A DNA stretch of 64,000 bases, from the NCBI GenBank assembly GCA_016718505.1, contig JADKDE010000001.1, forward strand, positions 703,501 to 767,500, in the 5' to 3' direction. Source of the DNA: Saprospiraceae bacterium (GTDB lineage Bacteria > Bacteroidota > Bacteroidia > Chitinophagales > Saprospiraceae). Below the pieces are notes generated by a model, which was not told where the DNA came from, ran no database searches, and saw only the letters and a program-made list of their open reading frames with translations. The position numbers and the translations under genes are program-made. How positions within the stretch are numbered: position 1 is the stretch's first letter; the number at the start of each line of letters is the position of its first letter. This document shows positions 29,574-38,518 of the stretch, one piece after another.

Positions 29574-31292
29574 TTACATAATCCTCCCAACAGGGTAAAG
29601 TTTGTAAGTCGTCTCGCTATATTTTGAATTTTCATAAACGAATCTCAATTGTGCGCCAAAGTCTTTCGCAAAAGTCGTATCGGTTTTTATTTTATTGTCC
29701 AAATTTGCTTTGAGCGTCGAATTGTTTTTTAAAATCTCTACAGCAGAATCTTCGAAAACGTAGTCAGAATAGTATTCTTTCCTCATTAATATTCCATCAA
29801 AAAAATTCCATGCAAAAAAGGAATCACCCGATCTTGGTTCAAGCCCTTGAACAATGTATTTTATGGCCTTTTGGCGCGTCGGTACGATATAATCTCCCTT
29901 ATAAAATTTTTGCGCAGTAATAAAATCAGTCGTATTTATGTCGTAGTGTAGATAATGACCCTCATAGGGTTCTTTAACCGTCTGATACGAATTAATTTTG
30001 GACATTTGGACATTTATTAGTGTATCTTTTGTCAGTCTATTCAAGGTTACACCATTCATTTTTAATCGCTGGATTACTTCACTATAGGCTTGAGGAATCA
30101 CATAAAACCGTGGAACTTTACATTTCAAACTTGATTCATAAAAATCGAAAAATGGGATATTTGCTGTTTTAGTTTCGCTTTTATCGTAATATAAACGTTG
30201 GCCCAAGTGTACGTCGCTTTGCTTATATTTGGGTAAATATCCCTTGAAAAGAAGGCTATCGGACTTGGATTTGTCCATTTTCCACCATAGAGTGAGGGAG
30301 TCAGTGGTTAAATCTTTTTCTAACTGCATTTTTTGAGTATTTTGGATTTGGTCTCGATAGCTATGATTGGTTTGGAGAATGACATTGAGGAGGTTTAGAT
30401 TGCTCAAAACACGTTGTTTGAAAGGCTTGAGCATATGCGTCTCGGGAATCAACCCTAGGGCTCTAAACAAGGAAGTATAACCCGAAGAATATCTAGGTGT
30501 ATCATAAAATCCATAAATACCCGTGAAGGGATTGTCATTGCTCATGACATACGGAACCATGGGATCATTTAGATCATTCATATGTTTGAACAAATCTTGG
30601 GCATATTGATTTTTTAAAAAATCACCCAAATCAGCCCCTAGATTTTCGTACATCGTACAGAGTAGGGTCATGGTGTATGGGTAGTCTGCCCCATCTGAAA
30701 CATGATTGTCAACAAACACTTGAGGATCCAATCTTCTGATGATTTGAACTAGAGACTTGGTATTTTCGCTATCCATTTTGATGAAGTCCCTATTGAGGTC
30801 AAGGTTTTTTGCATTGCCCCTGAATCCATATTCTTTAGGTCCATTTTGATTGGCTCTAGAAAATGAATTTCTATTAAAAGCCCCATCGATATTAAAAAAT
30901 GGAATAATCACGATGGTTTGATGATCCAATAGTGAGATTTTGGTTTTATCTGCTAGGAGTTCTCTTGCAAATATCATCGTCGCATCGACGCCATCGGGCT
31001 CACCAGGGTGGATGGCATTGTTGATAAGGGTAACCAATTTTCCTTTTTGATTACCTCGTTTTGAAATTGTCACGATATGTAGTGGTATTCCAATATCGGT
31101 GTTGCCAAAGGTTTCAATCGTCACATAAGATGGATATTTTTTTCGTAAATTTTGATAGAATCGAATGGATTCATGGTAGGTTGCGCTCCTATTAGGGTCA
31201 GAATCCAAGGGAATGCTCAAGCTTTGCGCTAACAAAGATTGATAACCCAAAGCCAATATCAAAATGCAAAAAATTGAAATTGGCTTCATCAT
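29574..31292 (-). CDS. Secreted M14-family metallocarboxypeptidase
   Basis: 572 residues with a signal peptide (MMKPISIFCILILALGYQSLLAQ). The M14 zinc site is visible: NAIHPGEPDG gives His and Glu ligands near residues 94-97, and VDNHVSDGADYPY gives the third His near residue 195. Arg in LDLNRDFIK corresponds to the substrate-anchoring region. Family members remove C-terminal residues from peptides. It overlaps the TPR lipoprotein gene by 4 bp (ATGA), so the two are translationally coupled. Confidence 0.88.
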   Translation of the reverse strand: MMKPISIFCILILALGYQSLLAQSLSIPLDSDPNRSATYHESIRFYQNLRKKYPSYVTIETFGNTDIGIPLHIVTISKRGNQKGKLVTLINNAIHPGEPDGVDATMIFARELLADKTKISLLDHQTIVIIPFFNIDGAFNRNSFSRANQNGPKEYGFRGNAKNLDLNRDFIKMDSENTKSLVQIIRRLDPQVFVDNHVSDGADYPYTMTLLCTMYENLGADLGDFLKNQYAQDLFKHMNDLNDPMVPYVMSNDNPFTGIYGFYDTPRYSSGYTSLFRALGLIPETHMLKPFKQRVLSNLNLLNVILQTNHSYRDQIQNTQKMQLEKDLTTDSLTLWWKMDKSKSDSLLFKGYLPKYKQSDVHLGQRLYYDKSETKTANIPFFDFYESSLKCKVPRFYVIPQAYSEVIQRLKMNGVTLNRLTKDTLINVQMSKINSYQTVKEPYEGHYLHYDINTTDFITAQKFYKGDYIVPTRQKAIKYIVQGLEPRSGDSFFAWNFFDGILMRKEYYSDYVFEDSAVEILKNNSTLKANLDNKIKTDTTFAKDFGAQLRFVYENSKYSETTYKLYPVGRIM

Positions 31293-32308
31293 TTAATATT
31301 TAACTTGGCCTTTAATCTTTTCGTTGCTTTTTCTCCATCTTCGTATCCAATGACCATTTTGGTGGATTTTAGATATTGATCATATGCTGCTTGAAGGTCT
31401 CCCATCGCTTCATAAACCACGCCTTGCATATAAACTCCTTGATAGCTAAGTGGATCTTGGGTAGTCAATAGTTTAAAATGCTTTAGGGCGAGATCTAGAC
31501 TATCAAGATTATAATAGATGGTACCAAGGTTATAATAAGCCTCATTATATTCTCTATGATTTTCGATAATGGATTTGTAAAGCCCGATGGATTCTTGGAT
31601 TTTATTTGTTTGATATAGATAATCGGCTTTCATATGCATGACAATAGGGTCGTTGGGTTTGATGGCAAGTGCATTGTCAAAGTAACGTGCCGCCAGTGGA
31701 TTTTTTTTGGCGTGATAAAGTTGGCCAAGATTTAGCCAAGCGTCTATCATCTCGTGGTCATTTTCTGTTGCCGTCTGAAACGCGTTTATAGCCCTTGTGG
31801 TGTCCCCCATCTCTTTAAATGAAATACCGATGTATTGAAAAGCTTCTGCATTCAAAGGATCTATTCTGATGGCCTCATTCAAAGCATTTAGACCTCTGTC
31901 GTACTGTTTTAAAATGATGTAAACCCGAGCTGTTTTGATTAAGTTTTTAACGTTGGTGGGTTCAAGTTTTTCAGCTCTTTCTACTGTGATTAACGCAAGA
32001 CTGGAATTGGCCATTTTCAGATAAACATCTGCCAAAAGGTGGTGATAATCGACATTCATAGAATCGATTTTCATCGCAGTCGCTATGTCAGCTACTGATT
32101 CATTGTACATATTATTTTTACTGAAAATCACAGCTCGATTTATCCAGCGATTTGGATCCTTCGGATTTTGGTCAATCTCGCTGGTAGCAATATTGAGTTC
32201 AGGGATAGAATATTTATTCGTTTGTGTTTGTTGCTTTTTGCTATTGCAACCAATAAAAGCAGAACAAATGAATAAGAATGTATAAAATAAAATTTTTGGA
32301 TGATTCAT
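31289..32308 (-). CDS. TPR-repeat lipoprotein
   Basis: 339 residues. Signal MNHPKILFYTFLFICSAFIG followed by CNSKK places the lipid Cys at residue 21. The rest is about eight tetratricopeptide repeats (for example AEAFQYIGISFKEMGDTTRA and AYYNLGTIYYNLDSLDLALK). TPR solenoids bind protein partners. It overlaps the downstream M14 peptidase gene by 4 bp and starts 35 bp after rnpA. Specific partner unknown. Confidence 0.85.
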   Translation of the reverse strand: MNHPKILFYTFLFICSAFIGCNSKKQQTQTNKYSIPELNIATSEIDQNPKDPNRWINRAVIFSKNNMYNESVADIATAMKIDSMNVDYHHLLADVYLKMANSSLALITVERAEKLEPTNVKNLIKTARVYIILKQYDRGLNALNEAIRIDPLNAEAFQYIGISFKEMGDTTRAINAFQTATENDHEMIDAWLNLGQLYHAKKNPLAARYFDNALAIKPNDPIVMHMKADYLYQTNKIQESIGLYKSIIENHREYNEAYYNLGTIYYNLDSLDLALKHFKLLTTQDPLSYQGVYMQGVVYEAMGDLQAAYDQYLKSTKMVIGYEDGEKATKRLKAKLNIK

Positions 32309-32343
32309 TTTTTAACAATTAAACAAGCCCTAAAATTACTCAA

Positions 32344-32745
32344 CTATTTGGATTCTGCTTCCTTGATTTGAAATAATAGTTTTTTAAATGCTTTTTCTAT
32401 TGTCGAAAGGGGTTCTATTTGTTTGCCGATATAGATAAAAGTCATTCGGAAATTTAAATTTTCAGTTGGATTAAAAATACCTCTGGATTGGATCCTAAAG
32501 GCTTCTCTGCAAAGTCTTTTTATCTTATTTCTATCGACGCTAGATTTGAAATTTTTTTTGGAAACAGAAAATGCTACTTGAATATTCCAATGATCCTGGA
32601 GCTGTGGGGTTGGATCCGAAGGGACAAAGAGCAGTTTTATGGGATAGGAAAAAAGAGAATTTCCATTTTGAAAAATATCGGAGATTACTTTTTTGTTGGA
32701 AAGTCGGGCAGGTTTACCAAGCTGAAATCCAATTTTCGATAACAT
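32344..32745 (-). CDS. rnpA: Ribonuclease P protein component
   Basis: 133 residues with the signature RNKIKRLCREAFRIQ near residue 75 and the basic N-terminal part of the RnpA fold. It assists the catalytic RNA in removing tRNA 5' leaders. It lies 95 bp after rpmH, the near-universal bacterial neighbour. A terminator-like perfect palindrome lies between them, so rnpA may be expressed by read-through. yidC is not adjacent here. Confidence 0.95.
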   Translation of the reverse strand: MLSKIGFQLGKPARLSNKKVISDIFQNGNSLFSYPIKLLFVPSDPTPQLQDHWNIQVAFSVSKKNFKSSVDRNKIKRLCREAFRIQSRGIFNPTENLNFRMTFIYIGKQIEPLSTIEKAFKKLLFQIKEAESK

Positions 32746-32782
32746 GGCACATTATAAAAAAGATAGATCAAATATAAACAAA

Positions 32783-32816
32783 ATAAGGAATAATGAAAAT
32801 TTTCATTATTCCTTAT
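32783..32816 (-). terminator. Perfect 34-bp palindrome between rpmH and rnpA
   Basis: Two 17-nt arms (ATAAGGAATAATGAAAA and its exact complement) meet with no spacer. On the minus strand the hairpin is followed by TTTGTTTATATTTG, so it can act as a terminator or attenuator for rpmH. Confidence 0.7.
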
Positions 32817-32840
32817 CATATTGAAGCAAATAATTTATAC

Positions 32841-32996
32841 TTATTTCGCTCCTCTTTCGTCGCTAACAGAGACTTTGTGTCTGCCTTGAGCTCTACGAGA
32901 GTTTAATATCTTTCTACCATTCTTAGTGCTCATTCTCTGGCGGAAGCCATGCTTATTGGCTCTTTTTCTTCTAGATGGTTGGTATGTTCTTTTCAT
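32841..32996 (-). CDS. rpmH: 50S ribosomal protein L34
   Basis: 51 residues, beginning MKRTYQPSRRKRANKHGFRQ and ending SDERGAK, a full-length very basic L34 of the large ribosomal subunit. A full promoter (TTG-N20-TACCTTTG) lies upstream, with a predicted leader of about 40 nt. It is followed by the palindrome at 32783 and rnpA. Confidence 0.97.
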   Translation of the reverse strand: MKRTYQPSRRKRANKHGFRQRMSTKNGRKILNSRRAQGRHKVSVSDERGAK

Positions 32997-33044
32997 TTTC
33001 CAAACTTTTTAATATATTTCAATGCTGCTTTTCGTAGCGGACTG

Positions 33045-33075
33045 CAAAGGTACATGGAAATATTTAATTATCCAA
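33045..33075 (-). promoter_or_regulatory. rpmH promoter
   Basis: On the minus strand TTG (33075-33073), 20 nt spacer, TACCTTTG (33052-33045). Matches the Bacteroidota housekeeping promoter and fits the L34 start at 32996. Confidence 0.75.
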
Positions 33076-33089
33076 TTTATTTCATAAAA

Positions 33090-35018
33090 TTATCCATTCA
33101 TGGACATTAAAAACTCTTCGTTCGTCTGTGTATGTATCATGTGCTTGCGAATGAATTCCATGGCTTCTACTGGTGTCATATCAGAAAGATGGTTTCTCAA
33201 GATGAACATTCTTTGCAATGTTTCCTTATCCATCAATAATTCGTCTCGTCGTGTACTTGATTTGGTCAAGTCAATGGCTGGATACAATCGCTTATTGGCC
33301 AAGCTTCTATCCAATTGAAGTTCCATATTACCAGTACCCTTGAATTCTTCGAAGATAACGCCATCCATTTTAGATCCAGTATCTATCAAAGCTGTCGCCA
33401 AAATGGTCAATGAGCCACCGTTTTCTATTTTACGTGCAGCACCGAAGAATTTCTTTGGTTTGTGTAGGGCATTGGCCTCCACACCTCCAGACAATACTTT
33501 TCCGCTGGATGGTGATACCGTATTGTAAGCTCTTGCTAGTCTCGTGATGGAATCTAGAAGGATCACTACATCATGACCACATTCAACGAGCCTCTTTGCT
33601 TTTTCAAGGACTATTCCAGCCACTCTTACGTGATTTTCTGCTGGTTCGTCAAAAGTTGAGGCTACGACTTCAGCCTTTACGCTACGCTTCATATCCGTTA
33701 CCTCTTCTGGTCTTTCGTCAATTAGAAGGACTATTAGGTAACATTCTGGGTGATTGGCTGCGATGGCGTTGGCTATATCTTTTAATAAGAAAGTCTTTCC
33801 TGTCTTAGGTTGAGCTACGATAAGTCCTCTTTGTCCTTTCCCGATGGGAGTAAACAACTCTATAGTACGGCTGCTAAAATCTCTACCTGCCTTTGAAGTC
33901 AATAAATTGAATTTTTCGGTAGGAAATAACGGAGTCAAATAGTCAAAAGGAACACGCTCCCTGATATCTTCTGGGCTAAATCCATTTATTTTAGACACTC
34001 TCAAAAGTGCGAAATACTTTTCTCCTTCTTTGGGTGGTCGAATGGCTCCAAGAACTGTATCTCCAGTTTTCAAGCCAAATAATTTTACCTGTGAAGGCGA
34101 TACATAGATATCATCTGGTGAGGACAAATAGTTGTAATCAGAAGATCTCAAAAATCCATATCCCTCTTGCATCATTTCTATGATGCCTTCGCCTTCTACC
34201 ATACCATCTAAATCAACATTGAATGCTGGCAAGGCGGGAGCTTGTTGTTGGTGCTGTTGGTTTTGGTGGACAGGTCGTTCTCTCGGCTCTAATTGAGCTG
34301 TTTCCTCCGTACGGGGCTCATTTTGATTATGCGATTTTTTGAAATTATTATTTTGTGGGTTGGGTCTTTGGTCGTTTGAGGTTTTATTTTGTTGATTTTG
34401 ATTTGGATTAGGGTTCTGATTGGGGTTTTGGTTTGGATTTTGTCTTGGGTGAATGGGTTTTTTATTTTGCTGATTTGTTTGATTAGGTTGAGCAGCGTTG
34501 CTTTTTTGCTGATCGTTTTCTTTGGCGATTTGAGGTGCAGTGGGTGTATTATCCGCGGCTTCTCTTTCTTTCTTTTTTTGATAGTATTTTTCTTCTCTTT
34601 CTTTTCTCAATCGCTCTTGTTCATCGTCAATCGTAGGAGTCGGGGTTGAGGTTGCTTTTGGTACTGCGAATTCAACGGCATTTGGATTTTTCTCTGAAAC
34701 TTTGGCTATCAACTGTGGAGCTGCCTTGGCTGGAGTTCTATTCCTTTTGGGTTTAGAGTCGGTAGAAGCGGGCTCATCACTACTAGCTGGGGAGTCTATG
34801 ATGACCGCACGGTCTAGTTTATCGCTGTGTTTTTTAAGAGAACGATCAATAGTGTTTTCCAAGAGTGGCTCTTTTTGTTTTGAAAGGGCCTGCTCATCCA
34901 AAATTTTGTAAATTAATTCTTGTTTTGGTAACTTTTTGTACCCTTTGATGTCAAGTTTTTCTGCTACTTCACGCAATTCTTGAAGTAACATGTCATTCAA
35001 TTGAAGAATGTCAAACAT
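33090..35018 (-). CDS. rho: Transcription termination factor Rho with N/Q-rich insertion
   Basis: 642 residues, far longer than a standard Rho of about 420. Residues 1-50 are the Rho N-terminal helix domain (DMLLQELREVAEKLDIKGYK). About 60-260 are low-complexity, with an Asn/Gln/Pro-rich core at about 155-220 (runs such as NPNQNPNQNPNPNQNQQNK). The RNA-binding cold-shock domain covers about 275-345 (GYGFLRSSDYNYLSSPDDIY). The RecA-like ATPase follows, with Walker A VAQPKTGKTFLL near residue 400, Walker B VVILLDSITRLARAYN and the Q/R-loop region. It is an RNA-dependent hexameric helicase that ends transcription. Bacteroidota Rho proteins are known to carry such insertions. Confidence 0.95.
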   Translation of the reverse strand: MFDILQLNDMLLQELREVAEKLDIKGYKKLPKQELIYKILDEQALSKQKEPLLENTIDRSLKKHSDKLDRAVIIDSPASSDEPASTDSKPKRNRTPAKAAPQLIAKVSEKNPNAVEFAVPKATSTPTPTIDDEQERLRKEREEKYYQKKKEREAADNTPTAPQIAKENDQQKSNAAQPNQTNQQNKKPIHPRQNPNQNPNQNPNPNQNQQNKTSNDQRPNPQNNNFKKSHNQNEPRTEETAQLEPRERPVHQNQQHQQQAPALPAFNVDLDGMVEGEGIIEMMQEGYGFLRSSDYNYLSSPDDIYVSPSQVKLFGLKTGDTVLGAIRPPKEGEKYFALLRVSKINGFSPEDIRERVPFDYLTPLFPTEKFNLLTSKAGRDFSSRTIELFTPIGKGQRGLIVAQPKTGKTFLLKDIANAIAANHPECYLIVLLIDERPEEVTDMKRSVKAEVVASTFDEPAENHVRVAGIVLEKAKRLVECGHDVVILLDSITRLARAYNTVSPSSGKVLSGGVEANALHKPKKFFGAARKIENGGSLTILATALIDTGSKMDGVIFEEFKGTGNMELQLDRSLANKRLYPAIDLTKSSTRRDELLMDKETLQRMFILRNHLSDMTPVEAMEFIRKHMIHTQTNEEFLMSMNG

Positions 35019-35210
35019 ATGATAATTTGTTTTTAAAAAAAATAGACAAGTCTGCCTAGTGCTTTGAATAAAAGAAATGAATAATTAGAATGGTTGAGTT
35101 GTAAAATCTTTATTAAAACAACGTCAAGATATTAAGTAGAGGTTGAGAAGATTTTGCGCGGACTGAATCATTAACATCACAAAAATAAAACTTATTCTTG
35201 AATGTCACAC

Positions 35211-35218
35211 TATATTTG
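35211..35218 (+). promoter_or_regulatory. -7 box of serS
   Basis: TATATTTG fits TAnnTTTG, 37 nt before the ATG at 35256. It places the transcription start after an alternative upstream start at 35202 and so supports the shorter protein. No good -33 is seen. Confidence 0.5.
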
Positions 35219-35255
35219 CAAAAAAATTAGAAATTATTTTAATAAACATACAACT

Positions 35256-36536
35256 ATGCTTGAAATAGCCATCTTAAGGAACGAGAAGGAAAGAGTGCTG
35301 ACGGGATTAACAAAAAAAAATGTCAGCCAAGGAATTTTAGATTCTATCAATGAGATAATAAACTTAGACGATCAGAGGAAATCCGTACAGTCAAAACTAG
35401 ACGAAAAACTGGCGGAATCTAACAATTTGGCCAAAATTATTGGAGATCTATACAAGAGTGGTCAAACGGAGGAGGCTAATCACAACAAAATTAAAGTTGC
35501 CGAGCTCAAAGAAATTACCAAAGAACTTGAAACGGAACTCCATAGTATAAAAAATATGTTGGAAGACAAGCTCTATGCCGTACCGAATCTTCCACACAGC
35601 TCAGTACCTTCGGGTAAAACACCAGAGGATAATGAGGTATTTAAAGCTTGGGACAAGCCCATGCCGCAATTGCCAGAGAATGCATTGCCACATTGGGAGT
35701 TGGCCGATAAGTATCAAGTTTTTGACTTAAAATTAGGTGTAAAGATCACGGGTGCTGGTTTTCCACTGTATCGCGGCAAAGGGGCCAAACTGCAACGCGC
35801 TCTGATTCAGTTTTTCCTAGAAGAAGCCATCAAAGCGGGCTATGAGGAGATCATCCCACCATTATTGGTGAATGAAAGTACGGCGTTGGCCACTGGACAA
35901 TTGCCCGATAAGGAAGGACAGATGTATTATTGTGAAAAGGATGATTTGTATTTGATTCCGACGGCTGAAGTTCCTGTGACCAATATTTATAGAGACGTCC
36001 TAATGGAGGAAAAAGATTTTCCTATAAAAATGACAGGTTATACACCTTGTTTCAGACGTGAAGCTGGGTCTTATGGAGCTCATGTAAAAGGTCTTAATAG
36101 GGTACACCAATTCGATAAAGTAGAAATAGTCCAAATAGCACATCCAGCTCATTCATACAGGATTTTGGATGAAATGTTGGCTCACGTTTCTTCATTATTG
36201 GATAAATTGGAACTACCATACAGGATTTTACGTTTGTGTGGGGGTGATATGAGTTTCGCATCGGCTTTAACTTTTGATTTTGAAGTGTGGTCTGCAGCCC
36301 AAGAGCGTTGGCTCGAGGTAAGTTCGGTTTCTAATTTTGAAACGTTTCAATCCAATAGGATGAAATTGAGATATAAGGACGAAATGGGTAAGTCAAAATT
36401 GGCGCATACATTGAATGGAAGTGCATTGGCTTTGGCGAGAATCATGGCTTCGATCCTTGAGAATCATCAGACTCCTGAAGGAATACGGATTCCTGAAGCA
36501 CTGAGGCCATATACGGGATTTGATTTTTTAACTTAA
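35256..36536 (+). CDS. serS: Seryl-tRNA synthetase
   Basis: 426 residues. The N-terminal coiled-coil arm (residues 25-110) binds the long variable arm of tRNA-Ser. The class II catalytic core carries motif 2 TPCFRREAGSYG and motif 3 LNGSALALARIMASILE with the Ser/ATP pocket between. Start chosen at MLEIAILRNEKERVLTGL because it matches the family N-terminus; an upstream in-frame Met at 35202 adds an unlikely 18 residues and lies before the predicted transcription start. The zinc peptidase gene follows 26 bp downstream. Confidence 0.95.
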   Translation: MLEIAILRNEKERVLTGLTKKNVSQGILDSINEIINLDDQRKSVQSKLDEKLAESNNLAKIIGDLYKSGQTEEANHNKIKVAELKEITKELETELHSIKNMLEDKLYAVPNLPHSSVPSGKTPEDNEVFKAWDKPMPQLPENALPHWELADKYQVFDLKLGVKITGAGFPLYRGKGAKLQRALIQFFLEEAIKAGYEEIIPPLLVNESTALATGQLPDKEGQMYYCEKDDLYLIPTAEVPVTNIYRDVLMEEKDFPIKMTGYTPCFRREAGSYGAHVKGLNRVHQFDKVEIVQIAHPAHSYRILDEMLAHVSSLLDKLELPYRILRLCGGDMSFASALTFDFEVWSAAQERWLEVSSVSNFETFQSNRMKLRYKDEMGKSKLAHTLNGSALALARIMASILENHQTPEGIRIPEALRPYTGFDFLT

Positions 36537-36562
36537 TATAAAACAAAGAAAAAATTAGAATT

Positions 36563-37261
36563 ATGGGAGATTATATGATTTATATGATTTTGACCGCGGT
36601 GATGTCTGGGATAGGGATGTTGGTGAGTGCGCGATTGAAAAGTAAATTCAATCATTATAGCCAAATTCCTCTTAGCAATGGCATGACAGGAGGTGATGTG
36701 GCCAAGGCTATGTTAAGACATTATGGAATCCATGATGTACAAGTAGTACCAGTATCTGGTATGCTTACAGATCACTATAATCCTGCTAATAAAACCGTAA
36801 ATTTAAGTGAAGGTGTTTTTGCCTCGAATTCAGTGGCCGCAGCTGCTGTAGCTGCCCATGAATGTGGACACGCAGTACAACATGCCACTTCTTATGCTTG
36901 GCTTCAAATGCGATCAAAAATTGTACCAGTAGTGAATATTGCGGCTGGAATGCAACAATGGTTGTTCATGATAGCACTGGGTGCTTTTGGGACAAGTTCG
37001 AATCCAACTATATTGTTGGTGACGATTGCAGCTTTTATGGTAACGCTTGCATTTAGTTTGATTACACTTCCAGTTGAATTTGATGCGAGTAATAGGGCGA
37101 TGGCTTATTTGGATGAGAGTGGCTTTGCCCGTGGAGCAGAACAAGCAGGTGCAAAAGATGCCTTGTGGTGGGCTGCCATGACCTATGTTGCAGCAGCGTT
37201 GGCCGCTTTGGTCAGTGTGGTATTCTTGGTGCTAAAATTCTTAGCAGCCAGTAGGGATTAA
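36563..37261 (+). CDS. Zinc-dependent membrane metallopeptidase (YugP family)
   Basis: 232 residues. One N-terminal membrane segment (YMIYMILTAVMSGIGMLVSA), a catalytic segment VAAHECGHAVQHAT (HExxH-type with Cys, near residue 98), two central membrane segments around 125-170 and a C-terminal one. The acidic third ligand is probably in LPVEFDASNRA. This is the neutral zinc metallopeptidase family named after Bacillus YugP; its substrate is unknown. It follows serS by 26 bp and ends in a terminator, so the two likely form one unit. Confidence 0.9.
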   Translation: MGDYMIYMILTAVMSGIGMLVSARLKSKFNHYSQIPLSNGMTGGDVAKAMLRHYGIHDVQVVPVSGMLTDHYNPANKTVNLSEGVFASNSVAAAAVAAHECGHAVQHATSYAWLQMRSKIVPVVNIAAGMQQWLFMIALGAFGTSSNPTILLVTIAAFMVTLAFSLITLPVEFDASNRAMAYLDESGFARGAEQAGAKDALWWAAMTYVAAALAALVSVVFLVLKFLAASRD

Positions 37262-37287
37262 TAAAGTAAATTATTGTCAATATAAAG

Positions 37288-37318
37288 GGCTTCTTGCATT
37301 TTGCAAGGAGCCTTTTTT
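37288..37318 (+). terminator. Terminator of serS-peptidase unit
   Basis: GGCTTCTTGCA pairs with TGCAAGGAGCC (11 bp, one T-G) around TTT, followed by TTTTTT. Confidence 0.9.
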
Positions 37319-37372
37319 GTTGGAGGGGATACTAAAGAATAGCTTTTTAATTTTTGTGCTAAAATATTCTTC

Positions 37373-37742
37373 TTAATAGAAATATGTTGCCAAAAATACG
37401 ATGCTTAAATATGCCCAAAAGAGCGAAAATATTATATGTATTATAGTTTCAAAGGTCTTGCCCTTCCACAGGCCTGTCGAATAACCAAAAAACTGCATGA
37501 AAAGCCTAATACTCCAAAATATACCAAGTCCAAGAGATATTTTGTTGCCAAGATTGGTTTCAATCAATTCGGTTGAAGACGTTAGGCAAAGCAATAAAAA
37601 ACGTATGCATTGTCATCAATTGCCGATTGATTAAGCTCAACGATTTAAGCTCTAAATCCCACTTAAAATACCTAGGAAAGAAAACGTGAACAACTGACAA
37701 CAGGATTAATAATACACCAATTACTTTAAAGTGAATTTCCAT
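37373..37742 (-). pseudogene. Small integral membrane protein, frameshifted
   Basis: Two frames (37743 down to about 37590, then to 37373) encode one protein of about 122 residues with four membrane segments: HFKVIGVLLILLSVVHVFF, MHTFLLLCLTSS, ISLGLGIFWSIRLFMQFFGY and IIHIIFSLFWAYLSIVFLAT. The break is a T6 run (plus-strand A6, near 37602) that reads correctly with five. The ATG is 2 bp after the stop of the methyltransferase gene, so it is the last member of a four-gene operon. Family not recognised. It would be functional if the extra base is a sequencing error. Confidence 0.6.
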
Positions 37743-37744
37743 TA

Positions 37745-38518
37745 TTAGTTGCAAATAAATATTGACATAAATGGAGTAAACTTTTTTTCCTTGAATGAAA
37801 TAAATCCAGCATCTTCAAATGCCTGTGCCCAAGTACCTTTGGAGAAAAAGTGTGTAAATCCAATGGTGAAAGCTAAAAAGTTTGGCAAGTCACGTAAATG
37901 TTCTACCATGATGACCTGGCCTTGTGGCTTACAAACTCTCCGACATTCTTTTAAGAACTGTACTTTTTCATCATAATGACGGATTTCGTGAACTGCTGAG
38001 ATCAAAAAAATATTATCAACCGAACTATCATTTAATGGAAAAGAATTTGAAGGGATTTGCTGTGTATTTGGATAAACAAAACTTACTTTTCTCGCTCGGA
38101 TTATTGCTGGTTCTGTATGACGCTTTGCATCATAAAAGTCGAACACTTGAAGATTCGAACGGGACAAAATGCTTTTAAGAATATAACTTGTTTCGTCAAA
38201 TCCAGCGTTGATATTTAAGTTGAATTTATCCTTTGCGTCCGCAATATTCATTTTTTTCAACCAATCAAAATTATAAAAGCCAGAGAAATCGTAAACGTAG
38301 GCGGACACAATTAATGGCATTGTCAACCCATAGACGAATACCAGAATAACAATCCAATACAAATTGTTTGGCCAATCCATTATAAATTTACTGGAGATAA
38401 TCAGAGCTAATGTGATGAATCCAAACCAATAAAAGTGTCGGTTAAAACTCAAAATATTTAGTACCCCTTGAAAATTTTTTCTTTTTATTTCCATGGTTCG
38501 ATTTTGCCTTTTTTCCAA
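37745..38518 (-). CDS. Membrane-anchored class I SAM-dependent methyltransferase
   Basis: 257 residues. Two N-terminal membrane segments (FYWFGFITLALIISSKFIM and YWIVILVFVYGLTMPLIVSA) precede a methyltransferase domain. The glycine-rich motif I is degenerate (NLNINAGFDETSYIL), while the middle ISAVHEIRHYDEKVQFLKEC and the later GQVIMVEHLRDLPN match class I enzymes of the ubiquinone/menaquinone type. The start may be the Met at 38494. It overlaps the DUF2071-like gene by 10-34 bp and is followed 2 bp later by a small membrane protein. Substrate unknown. Confidence 0.75.
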   Translation of the reverse strand: MEKRQNRTMEIKRKNFQGVLNILSFNRHFYWFGFITLALIISSKFIMDWPNNLYWIVILVFVYGLTMPLIVSAYVYDFSGFYNFDWLKKMNIADAKDKFNLNINAGFDETSYILKSILSRSNLQVFDFYDAKRHTEPAIIRARKVSFVYPNTQQIPSNSFPLNDSSVDNIFLISAVHEIRHYDEKVQFLKECRRVCKPQGQVIMVEHLRDLPNFLAFTIGFTHFFSKGTWAQAFEDAGFISFKEKKFTPFMSIFICN

